Below are positions 15,066-24,555 of a DNA stretch of 64,000 nucleotides, in pieces. A model generated the notes under the pieces. That model did no database searches and was not told the origin of the DNA. It was given only the letters and a program-made list of their open reading frames with translations. Made by a program: the position numbers and the translations under genes. This stretch comes from Armatimonadota bacterium. GTDB taxonomy: Bacteria; Sysuimicrobiota; Sysuimicrobiia; Sysuimicrobiales; Sysuimicrobiaceae. The stretch covers positions 19,568 through 83,567 of the forward strand of contig JANXBY010000008.1 in the NCBI GenBank assembly GCA_025060455.1, in the 5' to 3' direction. The stretch's first letter is position 1. Each line of letters opens with the position of its first letter.

Positions 15066-16430
15066 TCAGGCCGGCTGCAGCGCCTGCAGGCCTTCCAGCG
15101 CCTTGCGGATGTCCGCCTCGGGGTAGTCGAAGTCCCGCATCCGGCCGCTCAGGTACTCCTCGTAGGCCGCCAGGTCGAAGTGTCCGTGCCCCGACAGGTT
15201 GAACAGGATGGCCTTGGATTCCCCGGCCTCCCGGCACGCGATGGCCTCGTCGATGGCCCGCCGCACCGCGTGGGCGCTCTCCGGGGCCGGCGGGATGCCC
15301 TCCGTCCGCGCGAAGGTCACCGCGGCCTCGAACACCGCGGTCTGGGGGTACGCCACCGCCTCGATGTAGCCCTGGTCGTACAGCAGGCACACCGTGGGTG
15401 CGTCCCCGTGGTACCGCAGCCCGCCCGCGTGGATGCCGGGCGGGATGAACGCGTGGCCAAGGGTGTACATCTTCAGCAGCGGGGTGGTGCGCGCGGTGTC
15501 CCCGAAGTCGTACAGGTATCGGCCCTTGGTGAGGGTGGGACACGCGGTGGGCTCCACCGCGACCACCCGCAGATTCCGGCCGCGGAGCTTGTCGTGCAGG
15601 AAGGGGAAGCTCAGGCCCGCGAAGTTGCTACCGCCCCCGATGCAGCCGATCACCACGTCCGGGTAGTCGTCCACCAGCTCCATCTGGCGCTTGGCCTCCA
15701 GGCCGATGACCGTCTGGTGCAACAGGACGTGGTTGAGCACGCTGCCCAGGGAGTACTTGGTATCCTCGTGGGTCGCCGCGTCCTCCACCGCCTCGCTGAT
15801 GGCGATCCCGAGGCTGCCGGGCGAGTCGGGGTCCTGTTCCCGGATGGACCGGCCTGCGTGGGTGCGGTCGCTGGGGCTCGGGATCACCTCCGCGCCCCAC
15901 GTCTCCATGAGGATGCGGCGGTAGGGCTTCTGCTGGTAACTGACCCGCACCATGTACACGGTGCACTCCAGCCCGAACATCCGGCAGGCCATGGCCAGAG
16001 CCGACCCCCACTGACCCGCGCCGGTCTCCGTGGTGAGCCGCCGCACCCCCTCCTGCCGGTTGTAGAACGCCTGCGCCACCGCGGTGTTGGGCTTGTGGCT
16101 TCCCGCAGGGCTGGTGCCCTCATACTTGTAGTAGATCCGGGCAGGGGTGCGGAGGGCCGCCTCCAGGCGGCGCGCGCGGAATAGAGGCGTGGGCCTCCAC
16201 AGCCGGTAGATCTCCCGCACGGGCTCCGGGATCTCGATCCACCGCTCCGTGCTGACCTCCTGCAGGATGACCTCCCGGGGAAACAAGGGGTCCAGGTCTG
16301 CCGGTCCCACGGGCTGCTTGGTCGCCGGGTGCAGGGGTGGCGGCGGGGGAGACGGTAGGTCCGCCAGGATGTTGTACCACGCCTTCGGCACCTCGCTTTC
16401 CGGCAGCACCACCTTGGTGACGTCCTTCAC
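15066..16430 (-). CDS. TrpB-like PLP-dependent enzyme (TrpB2 type)
   Basis: This 454-residue PLP enzyme is of the TrpB2 subfamily, which joins indole and serine to tryptophan or acts as a serine deaminase-like or salvage enzyme without TrpA. The PLP lysine is in [13 protein letters not shown] near 115-127, the phosphate-binding glycines are in [12 protein letters not shown] near 245-256, and the C-terminal [10 protein letters not shown] is characteristic. GTG at 16430 follows GGGAGG by 5 bases and overlaps the CYTH gene stop as GTGA. No trpA or other trp gene is near, which supports the stand-alone TrpB2 reading. The N-terminal 60 residues with a Pro run ([10 protein letters not shown]) are also typical of this subfamily. 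Confidence 0.92.
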   Translation of the reverse strand: MKDVTKVVLPESEVPKAWYNILADLPSPPPPPLHPATKQPVGPADLDPLFPREVILQEVSTERWIEIPEPVREIYRLWRPTPLFRARRLEAALRTPARIYYKYEGTSPAGSHKPNTAVAQAFYNRQEGVRRLTTETGAGQWGSALAMACRMFGLECTVYMVRVSYQQKPYRRILMETWGAEVIPSPSDRTHAGRSIREQDPDSPGSLGIAISEAVEDAATHEDTKYSLGSVLNHVLLHQTVIGLEAKRQMELVDDYPDVVIGCIGGGSNFAGLSFPFLHDKLRGRNLRVVAVEPTACPTLTKGRYLYDFGDTARTTPLLKMYTLGHAFIPPGIHAGGLRYHGDAPTVCLLYDQGYIEAVAYPQTAVFEAAVTFARTEGIPPAPESAHAVRRAIDEAIACREAGESKAILFNLSGHGHFDLAAYEEYLSGRMRDFDYPEADIRKALEGLQALQPA

Positions 16431-17095
16431 GGTGTCCTCCCGACGTACGGCCTTGACCGACGGGGTTCGACGCCCGGGGTCGGGCGCCCTGCCAGGGCGC
16501 GCGCCACGAACTGCGGAAACCCCTCCGACAGGCCCTCCCGCCCGGCCAGCCCCAGCACCCGCAGGATAGACCGCATCCTGCGGCTGGCCTGCCCCGCGCT
16601 TGCCACCCGCACCGCCACCTCCGCCCACCAACCCAGTTCCACCGCCCGGCCTGCCCCGTCGGCACGTACCTTCTCCACCACCACCTCCGCACCGCCGGGC
16701 AGGGTCCACGCACGGCCCCTCAGGTGGTGGATGCGGAAGTGGGGCTCAAACCCCAGCGCCCTTGCCACGCGCTCCACGTCCCGCCGGGTCCCTTCATACA
16801 GGCACACCTTCCCCTGGCCCAGGGCCGGCCACCGCACCACCAAGCCTCCAGCCGATCGGGTTCGCGCCACGCTGAGCAGCAGCCGGCAGCGCCGGTGGGG
16901 CCTGCGGTCCTCGCGTAACCGCAGCACTTCCGCGGCCGGCCCTCCACCCGGCCGACGAAACACCGTGTCGGTGAAGGCGTACCGGAAACGCACCCACCCA
17001 CCCGCCTCCTTCAGCCGGCCTTCCAACTCCGCCGAGGATTCCAGGGGGAAGCGCACCTCTGCTTCGTACCGCAGCCCGCGGCGTCTGGTAGCCAC
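16427..17095 (-). CDS. CYTH-like domain protein
   Basis: This 222-residue protein resembles the CYTH (triphosphate tunnel metalloenzyme) group, which hydrolyses or cyclises nucleotide and polyphosphate triphosphates. The N-terminal strand YEAEVRF near 9-15 corresponds to the ExExK motif, but the terminal Lys is Arg. Later paired basic and acidic strands ([28 protein letters not shown]) fit the tunnel walls. The last 50 residues are extra. GTG at 17095 lies 5 bases after the S41 protease gene; its stop overlaps trpB2. The divergence of the core motif means substrate and even activity are uncertain. Confidence 0.65.
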   Translation of the reverse strand: MATRRRGLRYEAEVRFPLESSAELEGRLKEAGGWVRFRYAFTDTVFRRPGGGPAAEVLRLREDRRPHRRCRLLLSVARTRSAGGLVVRWPALGQGKVCLYEGTRRDVERVARALGFEPHFRIHHLRGRAWTLPGGAEVVVEKVRADGAGRAVELGWWAEVAVRVASAGQASRRMRSILRVLGLAGREGLSEGFPQFVARALAGRPTPGVEPRRSRPYVGRTP

Positions 17096-17100
17096 CGAGC

Positions 17101-18489
17101 TCAGGGGACAGCCGGAAGCGCTGCTGCGCGTTTAAAGAGTGCAGAGGTGGTCTCGCGTGGTGCACCGGCCCGGCTCTGCCGTGCGAGCCGCGCCAGTTCC
17201 TCCCGGCCTTTTGCCAGCTGGCTGTCAAAGCCCCGATCGAGGTCCGCCACCGTGAGGTCCACCTCCGCGTCTGGCTGCAGCCCGCGCCCTTCCAGCTCCT
17301 CGCCCCGCGGGGTCAGCATCCGCGCGATGGCCACACTGAGCCCCGCACCGCCCGGCAGGGGAAACGTCACGCTCACCAGCACCGCCCCCGCGGTGCGCAC
17401 GCCCACCAGGGGCGCCCGTCCGTGGTCCCGCAGCGCGGCGCTCAGCAGCTCTGCGGCGCTGGCGGTGTCGTCGTCCACCAGAACCACCATGGGGACAGAG
17501 GTGTCCAACACAGGCCCGGAGCGCGTCACGTAGCTCCGCCGCCCCTCCTCCCGGCTTTCCAGGGTGTACACCAAGGACCCGCGCGGGAGGAACAGCTCCG
17601 CCACACGGTTCAGCTCGCTCACGAATCCTCCCGGGTTTCCGCGGAGGTCCAGCACCAGGCCCCGGATCCCCTGCTGCTGGAGTTCCGCTACCGCGCGCGC
17701 CAGCCGGGCGCTGGAACCCTGGTTGAACTGGCCGAACCGGACGTAGCCAACCCCTCCCTCCAACACCGCGTGCTCCACCGCGGGCACCACGATGGGCTCG
17801 CGCACGATGGGCACCACCACAGGCCCTGGCTGGCCGGGCCGCTGTACCGTCAAGGTGACCTGCGTCCCCTGGGGGCCGCGGATGCGGCTGGACACCTGGT
17901 CGGCGGTCATGCCCTCGGTGCTGATCCCGTCGATGGCCACGATTCGGTCAAAGGGCCGCAGCCCGGCCCGCTGGGCAGGGCTTCCGGAGAACACCAGCCG
18001 CGCGTAGAACCTCCCGTCCTTGCTCAGCAGGAGGATCCCGATGCCCGTGAAGGCGGCCTCGTTTTGCTGCTGGCGTCGCAGCTCCGCCAGCCGCTCTGGG
18101 GTGATGAAGCCCGTGTGGGAGTCCCGGAGGCTCGCAGCCGCCGCCCGCGCCGCCGCGAACTGCAGGTCCCGCTCGGTGAGCCTGCCCGCGGCGGCGCGCA
18201 CCGCCTGGTCGAACCTCAGCTGGAACTGTTCCCGGGCGTGGTCCTCCCCGCGTGCGAACAGGTCCGCCAGCGGGGTGGTGATCCCTGCCTGCTGGAGGGC
18301 CTGCCGCAGCCCGTCCACCGCTGCCCGGTACAGCTGCACGGGGTCCGGCCGTGCCACGTGTTCGTCCCGCAACAGCTCCACCACCCGGAACACCAGGGAC
18401 GCGTCCGCGGCCTGCGCCGGGGACAGAGCAAGAAGCACCGCGGCGGCCAGGCACACCGCCGCCGCGGGTCTGGCCACGAACCTCCACAT
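17101..18489 (-). CDS. S41-family peptidase with PDZ domain
   Basis: This secreted protein of about 462 residues has a signal peptide (residues 1-26 ending SPAQA), a helical N-domain, a PDZ domain near 150-235 (GIGILLLSKDGRFYARLV, SPAQRAGLRPFDRIVAIDG) and an S41 catalytic domain. The nucleophile region reads DDDTASAAELLSAALRDHGRA, keeping the Ser. The following loop, which is TFGKG in CtpA enzymes, is RTAGAV here, so the general-base Lys is absent. A DSHTGF motif near 114 may supply a His as in S41B/tricorn-like members. ATG at 18489 has GGGAGG 4 bases upstream. It is either a non-CtpA type protease or a binding-only variant. Confidence 0.88.
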   Translation of the reverse strand: MWRFVARPAAAVCLAAAVLLALSPAQAADASLVFRVVELLRDEHVARPDPVQLYRAAVDGLRQALQQAGITTPLADLFARGEDHAREQFQLRFDQAVRAAAGRLTERDLQFAAARAAAASLRDSHTGFITPERLAELRRQQQNEAAFTGIGILLLSKDGRFYARLVFSGSPAQRAGLRPFDRIVAIDGISTEGMTADQVSSRIRGPQGTQVTLTVQRPGQPGPVVVPIVREPIVVPAVEHAVLEGGVGYVRFGQFNQGSSARLARAVAELQQQGIRGLVLDLRGNPGGFVSELNRVAELFLPRGSLVYTLESREEGRRSYVTRSGPVLDTSVPMVVLVDDDTASAAELLSAALRDHGRAPLVGVRTAGAVLVSVTFPLPGGAGLSVAIARMLTPRGEELEGRGLQPDAEVDLTVADLDRGFDSQLAKGREELARLARQSRAGAPRETTSALFKRAAALPAVP

Positions 18490-18534
18490 ACGCCCTCCCA
18501 CCACCTGGAACCGTACGCAACACTGTTTGCGGCC

Positions 18535-18540
18535 ATTGTA
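18535..18540 (-). promoter_or_regulatory. -10 box of the S41 peptidase gene
   Basis: TACAAT on the minus strand lies about 45 bases before the ATG. No matching -35 is visible. Confidence 0.35.
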
Positions 18541-18561
18541 ACGCCGCGATGCACGGCCGTC

Positions 18562-19353
18562 CTACGCCCGCAGCACCACCGAGTCGCCGGGCCCGCACCC
18601 CAGGCGAGCGCGGGCGTCGCCTTCCCGCACGGCCACCTCGGCGAAGCCGTCACTACCGACCAGCACCACCAGCTGCCCTACCTGCGCGTCCCCGTACGTG
18701 CGCACCTGCCAGGCCGCGTGGACCTTGCCGGCCGCTTCCACCCACACGCACTCCGGAAGGTCTGCCAGCCACTCCCCGGGGATGTTGGTGCTCAGGTTCC
18801 CGAAGGCGTCCTGCAGGCACACCTCGCCCTGGAGCCGCCCGGCCTCGCGCCGAGGAGGTACCGCGGGCAGCTGGACCGGGTCGCCCACCGGCGGGCCTGC
18901 GTCCTCAAAGGGGAACCCCAGGGCCAGCCAGCGCGCCGCGGGCGCGAACACGTCGCGTCCCCAGAAGGTGGCCGACACCCGCGTCCGGCGCAGGTCCGGG
19001 TGGACGAGCTCTCGGAACTCGGGCTGGCCCAAACTGCACGCCGCGGGCCACAGCAGGCCGTTGTCGGGGCCCACCAGGAGGTGGCCCCCGGCCTGCACCA
19101 CCAGGGCCCGCCGCTCCGTCCCCACGCCCGGGTCCACCACCGCCAGGTGCACCGTGCCCGGGGGGAAGCTGCGGACCGCGGACCGCAGCAGGTACGCGCC
19201 CTCCCGCACGTGGTGCCTGCGAACCGCGTGCCCCAGGTCCACCACCGCCAGGGTCGCCCCCGGGGCCGGAGCCAGCAACACGGCTTTGACCTCCGCCACG
19301 TAGCGGCTGTCCGGCCCGAAGTCGGTGAGCAAGCTAACCAGGCCCGACCGCAA
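18562..19353 (-). CDS. SAM hydrolase / hydroxide adenosyltransferase (DUF62 family)
   Basis: This 263-residue protein belongs to the family related to fluorinase and chlorinase that hydrolyses S-adenosylmethionine to adenosine and methionine with activated water. Diagnostic motifs are present in order: LLTDFGPDSRYV near 8-19, VVDPGVGTERRALVV near 72-86, VGPDNGLLWP near 93-102, FWGRDVFAPAA near 129-139 and DAFGNLSTN near 183-191. The insertion loop of fluorinases is not seen, so the hydroxide type is likely. The TTG at 19353 lies 3 bases after the stop of the permease gene. Physiological role (SAM recycling or nucleoside supply) is unsettled in the family. Confidence 0.92.
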   Translation of the reverse strand: MRSGLVSLLTDFGPDSRYVAEVKAVLLAPAPGATLAVVDLGHAVRRHHVREGAYLLRSAVRSFPPGTVHLAVVDPGVGTERRALVVQAGGHLLVGPDNGLLWPAACSLGQPEFRELVHPDLRRTRVSATFWGRDVFAPAARWLALGFPFEDAGPPVGDPVQLPAVPPRREAGRLQGEVCLQDAFGNLSTNIPGEWLADLPECVWVEAAGKVHAAWQVRTYGDAQVGQLVVLVGSDGFAEVAVREGDARARLGCGPGDSVVLRA

Positions 19354-19356
19354 CCT

Positions 19357-20834
19357 TCACGCGGGGAAGAGGAAGTACACCACGAAGGCCGCCGCGGCCC
19401 CCCACATGAGCGGGTGCACCTGCGCGGCTTTGCCGCTGAGGGCCTTCAGCACCACGTACGTGATGAACCCCGCGCCGATGCCGTTGGTGATGCTCCACGT
19501 GGACGGCATCACCAGCATGGTGACGAAAGCAGGGACCGCTTCCTCGTAGTCCGTCCAGCGAATGTCCCGCGCCACCGTCATCATGAAGAACCCCACCAGG
19601 ATGGGGGCGGGCGCGGTGGCCTCCTTGGGGATCACCCCGGCCAGGGGGTTGAGGAACATGGCCAGCAGGAACAGCACACCCACCACCACGGACACCAGCC
19701 CCGTGCGGCCGCCTTCCGCCACCCCGGCCGCGCTCTCGATGTAGGTGGTGTTGCTGCTGCTGTTGGCGAACCCTCCGAAGGCCGCGCCCAGGGAGTCCAC
19801 CAGGAGCACTTGTCGGATGCGGGGCAGCCGGCCCTGCTGGTCCAGAAAGCCCGCCTCCGCGCCGATGCCCACCACCGTGCCCATGGTGTCGAAGAAGTCC
19901 GCCAGCATGATGGAGAAGGTCACCAGGACCACGGTGGCCACCCCCAACGTGGCGAAGAACCCGAAGTCCACGCGGCCGAACACCCGGTCCAGGCCCCACA
20001 GGCCCGCGGGAGCTCCGAACCACCGCTCCGGCAACACCGCGGCAGGCCCGAACGCCTTGCCGCCGCCCCACAGGACGTTGGCCACCACGGCGATCGCCGT
20101 GGCGAGGAGGATGCCGTACAGGAGCGCACCTCGCGCCCGCCGCGCCAGCATCCACCCAGTGAGCAGGAACCCGACCACGAAGACCGCCACGGGCAGGGTG
20201 TGCAGCCGGCCCAGGGCGAGGGCGGTGGCCTCTCCCCTGGCCACGAACCCACCGTTCACGAACCCGATGATGGCGATGAACAACCCGATCCCCACCCCGA
20301 TGGCCCGCTTCACGGATAGGGGGATGGCCGCCATGACCGCCTCCCGGAACCGGGTCAGCACCAGCACCAGGATCACCAAGCCCTCCAGGAGGATCACATG
20401 TCTTCTCCGTGGTTTGCTTCCAGGGGATACCTCCCGGCCAGCACCAGGATCACCAAGCCCTCCAGGAGGATCACGGACATGGCCTGCGGCCACGGGAGTT
20501 TGAGCGCGCCGACCAGCTGGAAGGTCACCACCGCGTTCAGCCCCATCCCGGGGGCCATGGCGAAGGGGTAGTTGGAGGCCAGCCCCATGAGGATGCTGAG
20601 CACGCCCGCGGTCAGGCAGGTGACCGTGAGGGCGGCCGAAAACGGCATCCTCGCGCCCGTGGGGTTCGCCACGGAGCCCAGGATGCTGGGGTTCACGATG
20701 ATGTAGGCCATGACCATGAAGGTGGCCAGTCCGGCCCGCACCTCCGTGGCCAGGGTGGTGCCGCGCTCCCGCAGCTGGAAGGTCTTCTCCAGCCAGCCCA
20801 CCTGTGTGGGAAGGGCACGCGCCGCCTCCGCCAA
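19357..20834 (-). pseudogene. NCS2/AzgA-type purine permease, disrupted by 77-bp duplication
   Basis: Two halves of one xanthine/guanine/adenine permease lie in different frames. The N-terminal part (TTG 20834, GGAGG 8 bases upstream) has TFMVMAYIIVNPSILG and AMAPGMGLNAVVTFQL and runs to LLEGLVILVL, then ends in a short foreign tail at TGA 20394. The C-terminal part begins again with the same VILLEGLVILVL and continues normally (LTRFREAVMAAIPLSVKRAI, FDTMGTVVGIG, GGFANSSSNTTYIES) to 19357. The cause is a second copy of a 36-bp segment placed 77 bp away (77 is not a multiple of 3). Removing 77 bp would restore a full-length protein of about 466 residues. It is a recent mutation or an assembly artefact. 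Confidence 0.88.
20363..20475. repeat. 36-bp direct repeat disrupting the permease gene
   Basis: Identical 36-base copies occupy 20363-20398 and 20440-20475, separated by 41 bases. The repeat unit encodes VILLEGLVILVL in two different frames. A further CCTCCCGG is shared at 20341-20348 and 20431-20438, hinting at a slippage or template-switch origin. Confidence 0.9.
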
Positions 20835-20933
20835 CCTCACCACCTCCTGTCCGGCCCCGGCGGGCACAGACCGCCCGCGGCCCGGTCCCATGGTAGACGG
20901 GACCCGGACGGGGATCCAGGGAACGTTCGGGAC

Positions 20934-22148
20934 TTACTCCTCCTCGAGGTTGAAGGCCCGGTGCAGGGCCCGCACCGCCCGGGGCACGGAGGCGGCGTCG
21001 ATGACGCAGGAGATCTTGATCTCCGAGGTACTGATCATCTGGATGTTGATCTGCTCCGCGGCCAGGGCGCCGAACATGGCGGCGGCCACCCCGGGATTGC
21101 TCACCATCCCCGCGCCCACCACGGAGACCTTGGCCACCCCCTCCTCGCTTTCCACCTTCGTGGCGCCCAGTTCCCGGGCCACCCGCTCCGCGCCCTCCAC
21201 CGCGGCCCGCGCGTCCCCGCGGCTCACGGTGAAGGAGATGTCCGCCCGTCCGCCCCGGCTGGCGGTCTGGACGATCATGTCCACGTTCACGTGGGCCTCC
21301 GCCAGCACCCCAAACAGCCGATGCGCCACGCCGGGCACGTCGGGAAGGTCCTGGACGGTGATCTTGCACACGTCCAGGTCGTGGGTCACCGCGTTCACGG
21401 ACCGTACCGGCTCCATGGGCTCCTCCCCGATGATGGTCCCCTCGGTGTCCTCAAAGGTACTGCGCACGTGTAGCCGAACCCTGTGCAGCTTGGCGTACTC
21501 CGCGGCCCGCGTCTGCACCACCACGGCTCCCGAGGACGCCATCTCCAGCATCTCGTCGTAGGTCAGGTAGGGCAGCTTGCGGGCGTTGGGCACCAGGCGC
21601 GGGTCCGCGGTGAACACCCCCGGGACGTCGGTGTAGATCTCACACACGTCCGCCCCGAGGGCCGCGGCCAGTGCCACCGCGGTGGTGTCGGACCCGCCCC
21701 GGCCCAGGGTGGTGAGTTCCCCGGAGGCCGTCACCCCCTGGAAGCCCGCCACCACGGGGATGCGGCCGCGGCTGAGCTCGTCCAGGAGCCGCCCCCGCTC
21801 CACGTCCAGGATGCGGGCCTTGGTGTGCACGGGCTCCGTGAGGATTCTGACCTGCCAGCCCGTGAGGGAGGTGGCCCGCTCCCCCTCCTCCTGCAGGGCC
21901 ATGGCCAAAAGGGCGATGGAGATCTGTTCGCCCACCGCCAGCAGCATGTCCAGCTCCCGCGGGGAAGGCCGTTCGGTGATCTGGCGGGCCCGGGCGATCA
22001 GCTCGTCCGTGGTGTCCCCGGGGGCGGAGACCACCACCACCACCTGGTGTCCGGCCCTCCGCGTGCGGGCCACCCGCCGTGCCACGTGGAACATGCGCTC
22101 CGGGGTCGCCACGGAAGTGCCGCCGAACTTCTGCACGATCAGGCTCAT
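20934..22148 (-). CDS. lysC: Aspartate kinase
   Basis: LysC phosphorylates aspartate, the entry step to lysine, threonine and methionine. The 404-residue protein has KFGGTSVA near 7-14, [16 protein letters not shown] near 39-54 and [30 protein letters not shown] in the kinase domain. Two ACT domains follow ([38 protein letters not shown]), the classic feedback-regulated beta-type architecture for lysine and/or threonine. It is the last intact member of the proC-pheA-thrC-hom-lysC series, 24 bases after hom. No asd or dap gene is in the window. Confidence 0.96.
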   Translation of the reverse strand: MSLIVQKFGGTSVATPERMFHVARRVARTRRAGHQVVVVVSAPGDTTDELIARARQITERPSPRELDMLLAVGEQISIALLAMALQEEGERATSLTGWQVRILTEPVHTKARILDVERGRLLDELSRGRIPVVAGFQGVTASGELTTLGRGGSDTTAVALAAALGADVCEIYTDVPGVFTADPRLVPNARKLPYLTYDEMLEMASSGAVVVQTRAAEYAKLHRVRLHVRSTFEDTEGTIIGEEPMEPVRSVNAVTHDLDVCKITVQDLPDVPGVAHRLFGVLAEAHVNVDMIVQTASRGGRADISFTVSRGDARAAVEGAERVARELGATKVESEEGVAKVSVVGAGMVSNPGVAAAMFGALAAEQINIQMISTSEIKISCVIDAASVPRAVRALHRAFNLEEE

Positions 22149-22172
22149 GGCCGCCGCGTCCTCCGGTGTGCT

Positions 22173-23450
22173 CTACTCGATGACCCGCAACAGGGGACTG
22201 CAGCCCCTCACCACGGGCATGCGCTGCAGCCGGTGCAGGACGGACCGCAGCGCCCGCTCGGGCGCAGGGTGGGTGCGCAACAGCACGTCCGCCTCGTCGC
22301 CCCGGCTCTGCTGCACGATGGAGTGCAGGCTCACCTGCTCCTCCCCGAAGGCGGAGGCCACCTGGGCGAACACCCCAGGCCGGTCCACCACCCGCAGCAC
22401 CAGGCACGCGGCCAGGACCCGGTCCGCGGCGCTGCGCACCGCCTTTTGGTGGTAGCAGGTGCAGCTCACCCGGCCGTGCGCCCGGTACCGGCGGTTGCGC
22501 GCCACCGCGACTAGGTCCGACAGGACCGCGGAGGCGGTGGGGTCGCCCCCGGCCCCACGGCCGTACAGCAGCAGCTCGCCGGCCGCCTCAGCCCTCAGCC
22601 ACACCGCGTTGAACTCCCGGCGCACCGCGGCCAGGGGGTGCCCGCGGGGCAGCAGGGCGGGGTAGACGGCCGCCTCCACCTCTTCCCCCAGGTCACGGGC
22701 GTGGGCCACCAGCTTGAGGGCGAACCCGATCTCCTTGGTGTAGGTCACCTCCCGCTGGGTGAGCTGCGCGATGCCCTCGCAGTGCACGTCGCTGCGCACC
22801 ACGCGGCTGTTGAAGGCCACGCTGGCCAGAATGGCCAGCTTGGCCGCGGCGTCGTGCCCTTCCACGTCCTCGGTGGGGTCGCTTTCCGCAAAGCCCAGGC
22901 GCTGGGCCTCGCTCAGGGCCTCCGCGAAGGACAGCCCCTCCTCGTCCATGCGGGTGAGGATGTAGTTGGTGGTCCCGTTCAGGATGCCCACGATCTCCCG
23001 CACCCGGTCGCCCGCCAGGGATTCCTTGAGGGTTCGGATGACGGGGATCCCGCCCGCCACGCTGGCCTCGAAGAACAGGTCCGCCCCCGCCTGCTCCGCT
23101 GCTTCCAGCAGTTCCCGGCCTCGGCTGGCCATGAGCTGCTTGTTGGCCGTGATCACGGACTTACCCAGGTTCAGGGCTTCCCGCACGTAGCTGCGGGCTG
23201 GCTCGATGCCGCCGATCAGCTCCACCACCACGTCCACCTCCGGGTCCCGCACCACCTGCCATGCATCGTCGGTGAGCAGGTCCCGGTCCACGTGGACGCC
23301 CCTGGGTTTGTCCAGGTGCGCCACCGCCACCCGCCGCAGTACCAGGGGCATCCCCGCCCGGTGGGCCAGCTCGGCGGCGCTCGCCTGCAGCCGGCGCACC
23401 ACCGCGCTGCCCACGTTTCCCAGCCCCAACAGGCCCACGCGGAGCATCAC
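22173..23450 (-). CDS. hom: Homoserine dehydrogenase
   Basis: Hom reduces aspartate semialdehyde to homoserine with NAD(P)H. The 425-residue protein has a Rossmann start GLLGLGNVGSAVV near 6-18, VVELIGGIEPARSYV near 75-89, the family signature around GGIPVIRTLKESLAGD with GILNGTTNYIL near 140-175, and the catalytic Asp/Lys region AFAESDPTEDVEGHDAAAK (written FAESDPTEDVEGHDAAAKL in the gene). A C-terminal ACT domain (VVDRPGVFAQVASAFGEEQVS) allows threonine feedback. ATG at 23450 lies 46 bases after thrC. Confidence 0.96.
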   Translation of the reverse strand: MMLRVGLLGLGNVGSAVVRRLQASAAELAHRAGMPLVLRRVAVAHLDKPRGVHVDRDLLTDDAWQVVRDPEVDVVVELIGGIEPARSYVREALNLGKSVITANKQLMASRGRELLEAAEQAGADLFFEASVAGGIPVIRTLKESLAGDRVREIVGILNGTTNYILTRMDEEGLSFAEALSEAQRLGFAESDPTEDVEGHDAAAKLAILASVAFNSRVVRSDVHCEGIAQLTQREVTYTKEIGFALKLVAHARDLGEEVEAAVYPALLPRGHPLAAVRREFNAVWLRAEAAGELLLYGRGAGGDPTASAVLSDLVAVARNRRYRAHGRVSCTCYHQKAVRSAADRVLAACLVLRVVDRPGVFAQVASAFGEEQVSLHSIVQQSRGDEADVLLRTHPAPERALRSVLHRLQRMPVVRGCSPLLRVIE

Positions 23451-23496
23451 GCCGATTCTAGCAACGGGCCCGCCAACTCCGTAACCGGCTGAGCCT

Positions 23497-24555
23497 TCAC
23501 CCGCCCTCTGCGGGCGTGATCTGAAGGAGGGCCGCGAGGGCCTCCACGGTGGGATCTACCCGGATCGGAAAGGGGGTTCGGTCCGCGCTGCTCGGGTCCT
23601 TCAGCCCGTGTCCGGTAAGCACCGCCACCACGGTCCCGCGGACCCGCACGCCCTCGCGCGCCAGGCGCAGCAGGCCGGCCACGGAGGCCGCGGAGGCGGG
23701 CTCCACGAACAGGCCCTCCTCCTGAGCCAGGCGCGCCTGTGCGTGCAGGATTTCATCGTCGGACACCGCAAAGATCCGGCCCCCGGACTCCGAGACGGCG
23801 CGGATCGCTCCCTCCCAGGAGGCGGGCCGGCCGATCCGGATGGCGCTGGCCACCGTCTGGGGCCGCTCCACCGGCCGGCCGAGCACCAGGGGCGCGGCTC
23901 CCTCCGCCTGCACGCCCCACATCTGGGGCCGTCGGTGGGCCGGCAGGGCCTCGCAGAAGCCGCGCCAGTACGCGGTGATGTTGCCCGCGTTGCCCACCGG
24001 CAGCACCACCACGTCCGGCGGCCCGCCCAGCTGATCCACGATCTCGAAGGCCGCGGTTTTCTGTCCTTCCAGCCGGTAAGGGTTCAGGGAGTTCACCAAC
24101 GCCAGCGACAGCCGCTCGCTGGCCTCCCGGACCAGGCGCAGGGCGGCGTCGAAGGAGCACGCAACACTGGCAACCAGCGCCCCGTGCACCCGTGCCTGGG
24201 CCAGCTTTCCCTCCGCCACCGCCCCCTCCGGCAGCACCACCAGGCACCGCAAGCCCGCCCGGGCGGCGTACGCCGCCGCGGAGGCGGCGGTGTTGCCGGT
24301 GGACGCGCACACCACCGCCTGGGCGCCGGCTTCCAGTGCCTTGGCCACCGCCACCACCATCCCCCGGTCCTTGAAGGAGCCGGTGGGGTTCGCGCCCTCC
24401 CACTTGAAGTACAGCTCCGCGTCCGGAAGGTCCCGGGCGACGGACACCGAGGGCACCAGGGGCGTGTTGCCCTCCCGGAGGGAAAGGGGCGGGGTGCGGT
24501 CGCTGACCGGCAGGCGGTCCGCGAAGGCCTGCAGCACCCCCGGCCAGGGCCTCAT
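23497..24555 (-). CDS. thrC: Threonine synthase
   Basis: ThrC converts O-phosphohomoserine to threonine with PLP. The 352-residue protein is the short bacterial type. It has PLTLREGNTPLV-like LSLREGNTPLV near 30-40, the PLP lysine in TGSFKDRGM near 63-71, CASTGNTAASAAAYA near 90-104 and the phosphate loop VLPVGNAGNITAYW near 190-203. ATG at 24555 overlaps the pheA stop as ATGA, so the two genes are coupled although they belong to different pathways. Confidence 0.96.
   Translation of the reverse strand: MRPWPGVLQAFADRLPVSDRTPPLSLREGNTPLVPSVSVARDLPDAELYFKWEGANPTGSFKDRGMVVAVAKALEAGAQAVVCASTGNTAASAAAYAARAGLRCLVVLPEGAVAEGKLAQARVHGALVASVACSFDAALRLVREASERLSLALVNSLNPYRLEGQKTAAFEIVDQLGGPPDVVVLPVGNAGNITAYWRGFCEALPAHRRPQMWGVQAEGAAPLVLGRPVERPQTVASAIRIGRPASWEGAIRAVSESGGRIFAVSDDEILHAQARLAQEEGLFVEPASAASVAGLLRLAREGVRVRGTVVAVLTGHGLKDPSSADRTPFPIRVDPTVEALAALLQITPAEGG

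Noticed and set aside
17422..20319. A 965-codon open frame on the plus strand
   Set aside because: It lies antisense to the S41, SAM hydrolase and permease genes, is rich in His/Gln/Arg and shows no domain. Long antisense frames are expected at this GC content.
20882..20902. GGTCCC/GGGACC hairpin downstream of lysC
   Set aside because: 6-bp stem, no U-run, not convincingly a terminator or riboswitch. No purine riboswitch core was found ahead of the permease.
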